This document shows positions 6,451-13,060 of a stretch of 43,447 nucleotides of DNA, piece by piece. This DNA comes from a virus. Below the pieces are notes generated by a model that worked only from the letters and a program-made list of their open reading frames with translations, made no database searches and was not told the origin of the DNA. Both the position numbers and the translations under genes were made by a program. Every line of letters starts with the position of its first letter. The stretch's first letter is position 1. Location of the stretch: positions 1 through 43,447 of the IMG/VR virus record IMGVR_UViG_3300047558_000119. One strand, 5' to 3'.

Positions 6451-7284
6451 TTACTTGGACTCGTAGAAGCCGACGCCCACTGGCACGTCTGTGAGCGCGT
6501 CGCGCACCAGGCCAGCAAACTCTTGCGACATGTCTTCCACGTGCACCTCTTCGTTGACGATGCGCAAACTGATCGAAGGCTTGTCGCCACCGGTTTGAAC
6601 ACCGAAGCGCAGCACGAAGGTGCGCTTGCTCAGCTCATGGAAAGGGATGCAGTTGAAATAGATGTGCGTTGGCAGTGGCTCGATGCTTGTTGCCTGCACA
6701 GACTCGAACGCGCTCTTGCTTGAGCTGAGCGATTGCTCGCTTGACTCCAGCTTGCGGTAGCTGTCGATGCTCAGACGACGCACAGCTGCGACGGCCTTCG
6801 ATACCTGGACCTGCTCGGTGTCTTTGAAACACTGAATGAAGTCGGACCAGTCCTCCAGGAACTCGGCTGCCTTGACCTGGCTGATACAGCCGTTGGTCGT
6901 ATGGTTGCGCAGAGCTGCAAAAGCCGCAGTCATACGCAAAGCGAGCTTGGCGCGGTTGTCCGTATGGCCTGGGTTTGCAGTCGTACCCATGTTGAGGATG
7001 GCCCATGCGCTCATGTCGCTGAGCTGGTCAGCTGACACAAACACGCACGCGCCTTCTTCTTTGTGGGTCTTCACGTAAGTAGCGAAGTCGGCAATCACGC
7101 TGGTCTTGAACAGGCCACGCATGCGACGACGCGTGCCCATGTATTGCTCCAGGTCGTGCTGCTTGAAGTCGCTGGGCAGAGCCACGATGCCATTGTTCGT
7201 CGTCATCGCAACGCCCATGACGTTGCTTGCCTGGTCAATGCCAACGCTGTTTTGCAAGGCTTGAATTGCCAATTGGTCAATCAT
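6451..7284 (-). CDS. DUF2303 (YfdQ-like) protein
   Basis: A 277-residue protein with the family's features: an early VALPSDFKQHDLEQYMGTRR segment, FADFATYVK-like strand (DFATYVKTH), then TAAFAALRNH and a C-terminal FVLRFGVQTGG region. DUF2303 proteins are common in temperate phage early regions next to recombination genes; the E. coli prophage homologue is YfdQ. The function is not established, but the position beside an exonuclease and an SSB-like gene suggests DNA metabolism. Confidence 0.85.
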   Translation of the reverse strand: MIDQLAIQALQNSVGIDQASNVMGVAMTTNNGIVALPSDFKQHDLEQYMGTRRRMRGLFKTSVIADFATYVKTHKEEGACVFVSADQLSDMSAWAILNMGTTANPGHTDNRAKLALRMTAAFAALRNHTTNGCISQVKAAEFLEDWSDFIQCFKDTEQVQVSKAVAAVRRLSIDSYRKLESSEQSLSSSKSAFESVQATSIEPLPTHIYFNCIPFHELSKRTFVLRFGVQTGGDKPSISLRIVNEEVHVEDMSQEFAGLVRDALTDVPVGVGFYESK

Positions 7285-7293
7285 GTCAACCCC

Positions 7294-7653
7294 TTATTCG
7301 TTGGTTGTGACTTGACCTTGGCGGTCCATGAAGGCCAGCTGGTTCTCTGGTGACAGAGACAACTTGCCGAACTTGCCAACGTGCATGGGTGTGGTGCGCT
7401 TCTCTTCTTCGCCAGCCTTGCCGTCCATCGTTGGCTTGCTGTACTTGAGTGAGTGCTCGACGTGAACCTGGCTAGTGCCAGGAATCTTTTTGAACGAGAA
7501 CTTGATTGAGACTTCACCCACCTTGTCGTGGTCAACCGATGCGGCGGCCACTTGTGACAAAGCGATTGAGAGCTTGCGGTCGAACACGCCAGCGTCTAAG
7601 TCGGTGATGAACTCAGACACGTCGGTCGCGGCAGATGTGAACTGTTCTGACAT
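7294..7653 (-). CDS. DUF2303-associated phage protein, unknown
   Basis: A 119-residue acidic, strand-rich protein (EVSIKFSFKKIPGTSQVHVE in the middle). It lies ten bases upstream of the DUF2303 gene and is probably in one transcript with it. A similar small partner is usual next to YfdQ-type genes. No motif gives a function. Confidence 0.75.
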   Translation of the reverse strand: MSEQFTSAATDVSEFITDLDAGVFDRKLSIALSQVAAASVDHDKVGEVSIKFSFKKIPGTSQVHVEHSLKYSKPTMDGKAGEEEKRTTPMHVGKFGKLSLSPENQLAFMDRQGQVTTNE

Positions 7654-7656
7654 GAA

Positions 7657-7869
7657 TTACTCCTGGTTGGTTGTTGTTGCCTTTTCGGCTTTGCTTTGCT
7701 CGACGACTGCGCCCTTGGCCATCAAGTTGGCGACGTCAATGGCGGTGGCCGCCTTCACGTCAAACAAGTTGTTGGCCACGTGGCGAAGTGCCTGTGCTGG
7801 GTTGGATGCCATCACCAGACGTGTGTTGTTGTCGGCGGTGTTGGTCACGGAATAGATGCGTTGCGTCAT
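7657..7869 (-). CDS. Small phage protein, unknown
   Basis: A 70-residue protein starting MTQRIYSVTNTADNNTRLVM, then an Ala-rich helix. A ribosome site (TAGGAG) precedes ATG 7869. The pattern resembles small phage proteins that sit beside YqaJ exonuclease genes. It ends three bases before the next start. Confidence 0.7.
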   Translation of the reverse strand: MTQRIYSVTNTADNNTRLVMASNPAQALRHVANNLFDVKAATAIDVANLMAKGAVVEQSKAEKATTTNQE

Positions 7870-7881
7870 GTGGACTCCTAG

Positions 7882-8571
7882 TTAGTTTTTTGGCGTGGCC
7901 AGCGCCTCGATACGGCCTTCAAGCTGCTTCAAGAACTCACGCAGGTCGCGGTCGTACTCTTCAAGCGGCATGTCCTTGGCTTGCACTTCTTTGACGAAGA
8001 GCTGCAAGTGAGCTGGCAGTCGGTCGTCGAAGCTGCCGAAATAGATGACCTCTGCGCCACTGACGTAGAGGTTGTGGAGCGCTTGCCCCATGTATGTGTC
8101 TGGCACGACGTCGGCTTCGATGTAGCCCAGGTGCGTCGTTGTCTTGGGGCACTTCAACTCCACGACGGCGCGGAAGTCTTCAATGTCGCCATCAAGAGAA
8201 GAGCCAATGCGCAGGTTGTTGTGAGCCAAGAAACCTGTCTCACGCACAGTCACACCCAAGCGACGAGCGATGGCGTTGCGAGCCACCGGCTCCAGCTCGA
8301 CGCCACGCTGCATCTCGCGGGTGACATACACGTCGTCAGCGCTGATACCGGTCAGAGCCTCAGCCAGCAGCTGGTTCTGGTAGCTGGTCCAGCCCGCGGT
8401 ACGCTCACCCTTCTTGGTTTTGTCCCACACGTTGCTGGCCATCGAGCCAGTGACGCGAGACAGGCGCGCCTCAAACCAGGCTTCGCTGCGTTGCTCTGTC
8501 TGCACGATGACAAAGGGTCGGGTGGGGTGCGCGTACATCTGTACGTCGGGATTGAAAGTGTCGGTCGTCAT
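7882..8571 (-). CDS. YqaJ-type viral recombinase (lambda-like exonuclease)
   Basis: A 229-residue protein of the YqaJ / lambda exonuclease nuclease family. QTEQRSEAWFEARLSRVTGS marks the N-terminal helix, LDGD lies near residue 125 and ELK at 138-140 supplies the metal-binding D...ExK triad of PD-(D/E)XK nucleases. The product should resect double-stranded ends for strand annealing during recombination. ATG 8571 is chosen: it lies just inside the resolvase reading frame end, and the longer frame to 8634 overlaps that gene. I see no certain RecT or Beta partner nearby. Confidence 0.9.
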   Translation of the reverse strand: MTTDTFNPDVQMYAHPTRPFVIVQTEQRSEAWFEARLSRVTGSMASNVWDKTKKGERTAGWTSYQNQLLAEALTGISADDVYVTREMQRGVELEPVARNAIARRLGVTVRETGFLAHNNLRIGSSLDGDIEDFRAVVELKCPKTTTHLGYIEADVVPDTYMGQALHNLYVSGAEVIYFGSFDDRLPAHLQLFVKEVQAKDMPLEEYDRDLREFLKQLEGRIEALATPKN

Positions 8572-8572
8572 T

Positions 8573-9052
8573 TCATACATCCTTGGAAAAAGAAACCAGC
8601 CAATGGGCCAGCAAGGCTGCGTCCGCACGGCCATCGTCTTTCACGCGAGAGAACGATGCAGCGTAGGCAGGGAAGAGTTGAGCGGCACGCTGACGGTTTG
8701 CGTCTTTGCCACCGCTGGCTTTCATGTCGGACGTCCACTTGCGCGGGGTGACCAACGTGACGGGGATGCGCAGGCCAGCGAGGACACCACGGATAGCACC
8801 GTAGGTTTGGCCAAAGTTAAACATTGAGGTGACACCCTGACCAGGCATAGCACCTACCTGCTCAAGAGCGCAGTGGTCGATGTTGTGTGGGCGCAGAAGC
8901 TCAGCAAGCATTGGCTCACTGAGTCTGCGCTTTACGGTCTTGCCGGACTTGACCTCCACGGTCGGCATATCAAGTATGGTGAGCATGCCCTTTTCCACGT
9001 CAAAGACGCAGATAGCACCGGACAAACCTGGGTCAATTCCGGCAACTTTCAT
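8573..9052 (-). CDS. RuvC-like Holliday-junction resolvase
   Basis: A 159-residue protein, the size of bacterial RuvC. GIDPGLSGA (D7) at the N-terminus, LEQVG in the middle and KDDGRADAALLA near the C-terminus give the four acidic residues of the RuvC/RNase H-fold active site. It should cut four-way junctions left by recombination or replication, clearing DNA for packaging. ATG 9052 overlaps the stop of the upstream gene (ATGA), which decides the start against a longer frame to 9205. Confidence 0.9.
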   Translation of the reverse strand: MKVAGIDPGLSGAICVFDVEKGMLTILDMPTVEVKSGKTVKRRLSEPMLAELLRPHNIDHCALEQVGAMPGQGVTSMFNFGQTYGAIRGVLAGLRIPVTLVTPRKWTSDMKASGGKDANRQRAAQLFPAYAASFSRVKDDGRADAALLAHWLVSFSKDV

Positions 9053-9243
9053 GCAGCCTCCGCTACACCCTGCACCAACATGACGCTGGCAGCTTGCTTG
9101 ATTTGCTGCGTAGCACCATGCTTGGCAAGTGCCGACAGCATGTTGATAGCCGACGCGGAATTGTCGTGCTCGTCCCCCCTGCCTGACAGCACATCTGTCG
9201 CCCAATGCAGATCATTGAGCTGTTCTTTTACTAAGTTTTTCAT
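9049..9243 (-). CDS. Small early protein, unknown
   Basis: A 64-residue helical protein starting MKNLVKEQLNDLHWATDVLS. Coupled by ATGA overlaps to the Cro-like gene upstream and the RuvC-like gene downstream, making it the second gene of the leftward early operon. No motif recognised. Confidence 0.65.
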   Translation of the reverse strand: MKNLVKEQLNDLHWATDVLSGRGDEHDNSASAINMLSALAKHGATQQIKQAASVMLVQGVAEAA

Positions 9244-9485
9244 TTCTTTCTCCGGCTAACTTTCACAAAGTGGTTGAAGTCAAAAGGTGTGCGCATGGCG
9301 CGAGCCACTTGCACAGCCTCAAGAATGCGACTAGTCGGCACGACACCGCGCATCACCCACTTGTCTTGAGCACCTTTTGTCAGCTCCAGCTTGTGGCGAG
9401 TCCATGTCGCTCGCATAGCTGCTGGGCCACCGAAGAAAGCAATGAATGCCCTCACGTCAATTTTTGTTCTTTTGTCTGTTGTCAT
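9240..9485 (-). CDS. Cro-like HTH regulator, first gene of the early operon
   Basis: An 81-residue basic protein. FIAFFGGPAAMRATWTRH is followed by a WVMRGVVPTSRILEAV recognition-helix segment, similar to small Cro/YdaS-type phage regulators. It is divergent from the repressor gene at 9620, as Cro is from CI in lambdoid phages. ATG 9485 lies only eight bases past a strong -10 element (TACAAT), so the mRNA should start at or within a base or two of the ATG. A longer frame to 9797 crosses the whole switch and overlaps the repressor gene, so it is rejected. Confidence 0.75.
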   Translation of the reverse strand: MTTDKRTKIDVRAFIAFFGGPAAMRATWTRHKLELTKGAQDKWVMRGVVPTSRILEAVQVARAMRTPFDFNHFVKVSRRKK

Positions 9486-9488
9486 GCG

Positions 9489-9528
9489 TACAAATTGTAT
9501 GACGCGCATACAAGTTGTCAATCGACAA
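9489..9528. promoter_or_regulatory. Operator-like dyads on the Cro side of the switch
   Basis: TACAAATTGTA (9489-9499) is a perfect odd dyad. TACAAGTTGTC (9509-9519) is a second copy with one mismatch, 20 bases away, or two helical turns. TTGTC-AATC-GACAA (9515-9528) is another inverted repeat overlapping the second. They cover the -35 and -10 boxes of the leftward promoter and are the expected targets of the repressor or the Cro-like protein. Confidence 0.6.
9494..9521 (-). promoter_or_regulatory. Leftward early promoter (Cro-side)
   Basis: On the minus strand TTGACA (9521-9516), a 16-base spacer and TACAAT (9499-9494): a consensus -35 and a five-of-six -10. It is the best promoter I can see in the window. 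The -10 box is embedded in the operator-like dyad TACAAATTGTA, so a bound repressor would block it. Confidence 0.75.
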
Positions 9529-9553
9529 CACAAAAATAGTTGCGGAAGGGGTC

Positions 9554-9595
9554 TTGAATGGTCTACACTTGCGCCGATATAGCGTACAAGATGTA
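9554..9595 (+). promoter_or_regulatory. Candidate repressor promoter with downstream operator
   Basis: TTGAAT (9554-9559), 18 bases, then TATAGC (9578-9583) is a modest plus-strand promoter aimed at the repressor gene. TACAAGATGTA (9585-9595), a third imperfect copy of the dyad, lies just after it and would allow autoregulation. The AGGAG ribosome site for the repressor is at about 9607-9611. Confidence 0.45.
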
Positions 9596-9619
9596 TGCCA
9601 TTAACAGGAGAGTAACGCG

Positions 9620-10051
9620 ATGCCCAAGTATGCAACCCAGCCGAAACCTGCCCCAAATAAATCGCAGGAACCAGACGCATTGAGCAACAGACACTTGGTG
9701 AAAGCCGAGTTTGCCAAGCGTCTTTACAACAAGATAGCGGAACGTGGATGGACTCAATCTGAGTTTGCTCGCAACTGCGAACTTGCTCGCGACGCAATCA
9801 GCACCTATGTGCGTGGTCGCTCTATACCAAGCCCTCAAGCGTTGGAGAAGATGGCCAGCGTCCTCAATGTCCGGCCAGAGGACTTGCTGCCCAACTACTA
9901 CGAGTCAGCACTCAACAAGCAAGAGCCGACGTTTGAGCTGCGTGATGTGCCCAACGAAGAGGGCTACATGTGGATTCGTTTGAACATGCGCCTGCCAAAG
10001 AAGTTGGCCATGCAAATTTTCATGCTTGCCCAGGAACACGACGGCAAGTAA
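9620..10051 (+). CDS. Phage repressor, HTH-only type
   Basis: A 143-residue protein with an HTH_3-type domain: RGWTQSEFARNCELARDAIS (about residues 42-61) is followed by TYVRGRSIPSPQALEKMASV, typical of Cro/CI-family DNA-binding domains. The first 25 residues are a Lys/Pro-rich extension. The C-terminal 50 residues are not a LexA-like S24 self-cleaving domain, so induction by RecA cleavage is unlikely. A good ribosome site precedes ATG 9620. Divergent from the Cro-like gene and upstream of excisionase and integrase, as expected for the lysogeny regulator. Confidence 0.8.
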   Translation: MPKYATQPKPAPNKSQEPDALSNRHLVKAEFAKRLYNKIAERGWTQSEFARNCELARDAISTYVRGRSIPSPQALEKMASVLNVRPEDLLPNYYESALNKQEPTFELRDVPNEEGYMWIRLNMRLPKKLAMQIFMLAQEHDGK

Positions 10052-10064
10052 ACCCGTGGACTTA

Positions 10065-10367
10065 ATGCTCGAAACCGAGGTGGCAGTCATGCTCCACCGA
10101 AGCAGGGGATTCGTTCGCAAGCTACGCCAGTCTGGTGAGCTGCAATGGATTCCAGGCGCTGGCCGTGCGCCACTTCTGATTTCACGCGAGTCCGTACAGC
10201 AATACATTGAAAGGAATATGAGATGGCACGCAAAGCGCTCCCACCTAGACTTACAGAAAACGGTGGCGTCTGGTACGTCACGTACTCAGATGGAGGTCGC
10301 TCGCAAAGAGCGAGCCTTCGGACAGGAGATTTACAAGTCGCGCAAGAGAGGTTTCAGGGCTGGCTGA
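10065..10367 (+). CDS. Excisionase-like HTH protein overlapping integrase
   Basis: A 100-residue protein from ATG 10065; a TTG-started frame from 10026 is less likely. Residues 1-50 (ETEVAVMLHRSRGFVRKLRQ, then LISRESVQQYIERN) match the small winged-helix fold of excisionases and AlpA-type regulators. The frame then continues for another 48 codons inside the integrase gene in a different frame and ends in a basic tail. The position between repressor and integrase supports an Xis or integrase-control role. Confidence 0.65.
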   Translation: MLETEVAVMLHRSRGFVRKLRQSGELQWIPGAGRAPLLISRESVQQYIERNMRWHAKRSHLDLQKTVASGTSRTQMEVARKERAFGQEIYKSRKRGFRAG

Positions 10368-11275
10368 AAGCACGCACTGAGGACGAGGTATCACGTGACC
10401 CACAAACATTTGCCGCCGCATGCCGCATGTACTTGGAGCAACACGGTCCTACGGTGTCTTCGCCTGACACGCTTGAGCATGTTTTAAAGTGTCTGATTGT
10501 CCGATTTGGCGACCGTACTCTGTCGCAAATCACACGCGCTGACATTGAGCGATTCACCAAGGAGCGCCTGGAGGGTACGTTTGAAGGCCGACGTGCTGTG
10601 TCCAATGGCACGGTGCGCAAAGAGTTGGGCATCATGCGTGCAGTGTTCAACTTCATGGTGAAGAAGGTCGAGCCGAAGGAGCTGCGCGTCACCAGCAAGG
10701 ACTTGTCATACATACCGTTGCCGCCCAAGCCACCGGCACGCAACCGAGTGCTCAGCGCTGCCGAGCTGGACATGATTCGGACAGAAGCCAAGCCGGTGGA
10801 GGGCGAGCGCATGAGCCGACTGAGCCGATACCTTTGGTTGCTCATGGAAACCGGCGCTCGCTCAGAGGCGCTTCGCTCGCTGACCTGGCCGCAGGTCGAC
10901 CTTGATGCTGGCCTGATTCGACTCAACCCATGGGGCCGAAACCAAACGACCAAGCGTAGGCCGACCATCCCAATCAGCGACGACCTGCTGCCCATCCTTA
11001 CGCTGGCCAAGAAAGAGGCGACTAACGAGTGGGTGCTGGACCACCGCGGGCAGATTCGCAAATCCATGGAGCGCTTCTGCGAGCGCAAGAAGTTGAGCGG
11101 CGTCACAGCTCACACATTTCGCCACACGCTGGCCACCAGGATGGCTCAAGCCGGTGTGTCGATGCCTGAGATTGCAGCCATGCTGGGTGACTCAATCGTC
11201 ACGGTGGAGAAGAACTACCTTCACTTGTCGCCACAGTACCTGCGTGGTGCGTTGGCCAAGCTCAAGGCAGCCTAA
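10223..11275 (+). CDS. int: Tyrosine integrase
   Basis: A 350-residue tyrosine recombinase. The N-terminal 55 residues look like an arm-binding domain (WYVTYSDGGRSQRASLRTGD), residues about 60-160 a SAM-like core-binding domain, and the C-terminal catalytic domain carries R213 (TGARSEALRSL), H297-x-x-R300 (HTFRHTLATRM) and the nucleophile Y332 (VEKNYLHL). It should recombine attP with a host attB, and with excisionase reverse this. It overlaps the excisionase-like gene by 145 bases, and its TAA overlaps the stop of the convergent gene. Confidence 0.93.
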   Translation: MARKALPPRLTENGGVWYVTYSDGGRSQRASLRTGDLQVAQERFQGWLKARTEDEVSRDPQTFAAACRMYLEQHGPTVSSPDTLEHVLKCLIVRFGDRTLSQITRADIERFTKERLEGTFEGRRAVSNGTVRKELGIMRAVFNFMVKKVEPKELRVTSKDLSYIPLPPKPPARNRVLSAAELDMIRTEAKPVEGERMSRLSRYLWLLMETGARSEALRSLTWPQVDLDAGLIRLNPWGRNQTTKRRPTIPISDDLLPILTLAKKEATNEWVLDHRGQIRKSMERFCERKKLSGVTAHTFRHTLATRMAQAGVSMPEIAAMLGDSIVTVEKNYLHLSPQYLRGALAKLKAA

Positions 11276-11703
11276 CCCTTCTTGGGTCTAAACGGGGTGG
11301 AGAGTGCGCGCTTCACGCTCCACCCGTTGTTGATTCTGTATTGGATGGACTGATAGCTTGCGCCCAGCTCATCGGCCCACGCCTGCAACGATTGCGTCTT
11401 ACCGTTGTGGGTCAAATTCCTGACCATGCCCCTTGGCTTCGGCTTCTTGGCCACTGCCACCACGGTCAGATGCTTCACCTTCTTTGGCGCGTCCTTGGCT
11501 CTTTCGTTGTTCAGCTGCACCAGGGCGCAGCCGCATGAGGTTGTCCTGCCAGCGCGCAGGTGCTGACCCATCACGATAGTCTCATTGCCACACCGGCATA
11601 AGCATTTCCAGGTAGCGTGCGCCGTCCTGTAACTGCCTTCGCGTGAGACAACCTGGAGTCGGCCAAACCATTGACCAGTCAGATCGAGTGCATGTCTTCC
11701 CAT
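11272..11703 (-). CDS. Zinc-ribbon/HTH DNA-binding phage protein
   Basis: A 143-residue basic protein. The N-terminal part has the WKCLCRCG...SCGC cysteine pattern (about residues 33-60) that in phages often precedes AP2 or HNH modules. The C-terminal part, SLQAWADELGASYQSIQYRI followed by NNGWSVKRALSTP, is an HTH-like repeat found in the same proteins. No HNH catalytic motif is seen, so it is more likely a regulator than an active homing nuclease, though a degenerate one is possible. Convergent with integrase; their stop codons overlap. Confidence 0.7.
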   Translation of the reverse strand: MGRHALDLTGQWFGRLQVVSREGSYRTAHATWKCLCRCGNETIVMGQHLRAGRTTSCGCALVQLNNERAKDAPKKVKHLTVVAVAKKPKPRGMVRNLTHNGKTQSLQAWADELGASYQSIQYRINNGWSVKRALSTPFRPKKG

Positions 11704-11998
11704 GTAAAAGATTCTGCACGATAACTAACAATTGGGGTGAAAAATAACTAACAATTCTGCGCTGTATGTTGCGCTAAATAGAGCGCAATAGCGCTTTATG
11801 TGCTGTATTGCACCAAACAAACACAAGACAAAAGAGGGGCGAACCCTCTAAAGCCTTGTGTATGTTGTATGACGCGCTGTTAGAACCTCGCCTTCACACT
11901 ACTTTCCAGTTTTGTGAGTGAATCTGCCGCAAAGCTAGTGTTCATGCGGGTTTCAAGCGACAGACAAATTGTCCGTTGCGCTGTTAGTTGTGCTGAAT
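11704..11998. other. Repeat-rich non-coding region, candidate attP
   Basis: Nearly 300 bases without a gene between integrase-side genes and the tRNA. ATAACTAACAATT occurs twice as a direct repeat (11721-11733 and 11744-11756), and the core AACTAACA recurs inverted at 11982-11989. GCGCTGTTAG is repeated at 11874-11883 and 11978-11987. A nested dyad (CACAAG, AGAGGG, CCCTCT, CTTGTG) spans 11822-11860. Repeats flanking a central stretch near an integrase gene look like arm-type integrase sites. Confidence 0.4.
11865..11876. promoter_or_regulatory. Operator-like motif copy upstream of the zinc-ribbon gene
   Basis: TTGTATGACGCG here is identical over 12 bases to 9495-9506 in the repressor switch. 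On the minus strand it reads CGCGTCATACAA, with TACAAC in the -10 position for the leftward gene starting at 11703. No good -35 is visible, so it may be a binding site rather than a promoter. Confidence 0.4.
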
Positions 11999-12073
11999 GG
12001 GTCGTTAACTCAGCGGTAGAGTGCCACCTTCACACGGTGGAAGCCAGTGGTTCGATCCCACTACGACCCACCA
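11999..12073 (+). tRNA. tRNA-Val (anticodon CAC)
   Basis: A complete cloverleaf can be folded by eye. Acceptor GGGTCGT (11999-12005) pairs with ACGACCC (12063-12069). D stem is ACTC/GAGT; anticodon stem CCACC/GGTGG has loop TTCACAC and anticodon CAC at 12031-12033; T arm is AGTGG-TTCGATC-CCACT. A discriminator and a genome-encoded CCA end at 12073. It reads GUG codons. It may supplement host tRNA, or it may be carried as part of the attachment site. Confidence 0.92.
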
Positions 12074-12083
12074 TTCACACAAC

Positions 12084-12560
12084 TCACGCGAAGGCTCGCG
12101 TGCCCTGGCTGTCGATGATTAGCTTCGACAGTTTAGGCGCATCATGCTCATAAGTCGGAATAGCCACGTGGGTCCAGCGATCAAACTCACGGATGACTTG
12201 CTGATACGGCAGGCCACTGGCGATGATTGCACGCACAACCTCATCTGGCGTCATGCCTGGCACACGAATGTCAGCGGCACAGCCACGGCGATGGTCGCTG
12301 GTGTCGCTTGAGCCAACTGCATCGTTGACCGACTTGCTACGGAATGCGCTGTTCACAATGATTGGCTTGTTGCCAAGCACCACCTTGACCTGCTCCAAGA
12401 AATTAGCCAGGCGCGGCAGGTTGGCCACCGCATTGATTTCCACATAGGGACCACCTTTGACGAGCTGGCAGCGCTCATGCTCTGTCGGTGTGTTATCCAG
12501 GGTGCGATGGTCGGTGTGGGTCAACTCTTCAAGAGTGAAGTGTGGGGTGAGTTGTGTCAT
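12084..12560 (-). CDS. Endolysin, M15-family peptidase
   Basis: A 158-residue protein. FTLEELTHTDHRTLDNT at the N-terminus, SAFRS, then SDHRRGCAADI (H90, D97) and WTHVAI (H131) give the zinc-binding H...D...H set of M15 D-Ala-D-Ala carboxypeptidase / L,D-endopeptidase-type lysins. It should cut peptidoglycan peptide links at lysis. There is no signal peptide, so export would depend on the holin upstream. Its ATG overlaps the TAA of the holin-like gene by one base. It is the last gene of the late operon. Confidence 0.88.
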   Translation of the reverse strand: MTQLTPHFTLEELTHTDHRTLDNTPTEHERCQLVKGGPYVEINAVANLPRLANFLEQVKVVLGNKPIIVNSAFRSKSVNDAVGSSDTSDHRRGCAADIRVPGMTPDEVVRAIIASGLPYQQVIREFDRWTHVAIPTYEHDAPKLSKLIIDSQGTRAFA

Positions 12561-13060
12561 TACTTGCCTTTCAATTTTTCAAGTTCAGAGTTTTTGTCCT
12601 TGCTGCCTTGCGAAGAACCTCGGTGGAAATTCAGGACCGTGCCGCACATCGTCAGCAAAGAGCCAAGGGCCATGTAGACCAGCTCCTTGTTTTCGGGTGG
12701 CACACCTTTGACGAACGCAAACCACGACAGAAACAAGGTCGCGCACACGATCACGCAGTCGATGACGTAGGCGATGTTCTTTGCGAGCCACGATGCGCTT
12801 GACGAGCTTTGAATCTCGGCATTCATCTTTCGTGCGCTGTCGGTGTTGGCGTTGTGCAGCTCAAACTCTTTGAGGTCGATTTCCTTGAGCTTGAGCGCCA
12901 GCGATGGGTCAGCCTCCAGTGCCTTCGTCACCTCGGACACAGAGGCCGGTACGCCCAGCTGGTCAGCGATGGCCTTGACGGCCATGCCACCCATGGGGCC
13001 AGCCACCGCAGTGGCCAGCGCTGGGGCTGCGCTTTTCAAAATGTTAAGCAGGCTGTCCAT
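12560..13060 (-). CDS. Holin-like membrane protein (three-segment type)
   Basis: A 166-residue protein starting MDSLLNILKSAAPALATAVA. A hydrophobic Gly/Ala N-terminal stretch, a charged helical middle and two clear membrane segments (YVIDCVIVCATLFLSWFAFV and LVYMALGSLLTMCGTVLNF) are followed by a polar HRGSSQGSKDK tail. This plan matches the 3TM holin family seen in phages and gene-transfer agents. It lies directly before the endolysin. A frame to 13087 would extend it into the upstream gene. Confidence 0.75.
   Translation of the reverse strand: MDSLLNILKSAAPALATAVAGPMGGMAVKAIADQLGVPASVSEVTKALEADPSLALKLKEIDLKEFELHNANTDSARKMNAEIQSSSSASWLAKNIAYVIDCVIVCATLFLSWFAFVKGVPPENKELVYMALGSLLTMCGTVLNFHRGSSQGSKDKNSELEKLKGK

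Noticed and set aside
9240-9797. Long 185-residue version of the Cro-like gene
   Set aside because: It would cross the promoter-operator region and overlap the repressor gene; the 81-residue form fits the promoter.
11272-11703. Active HNH homing endonuclease
   Set aside because: The zinc-ribbon and HTH parts are present, but no HNH catalytic motif can be seen.
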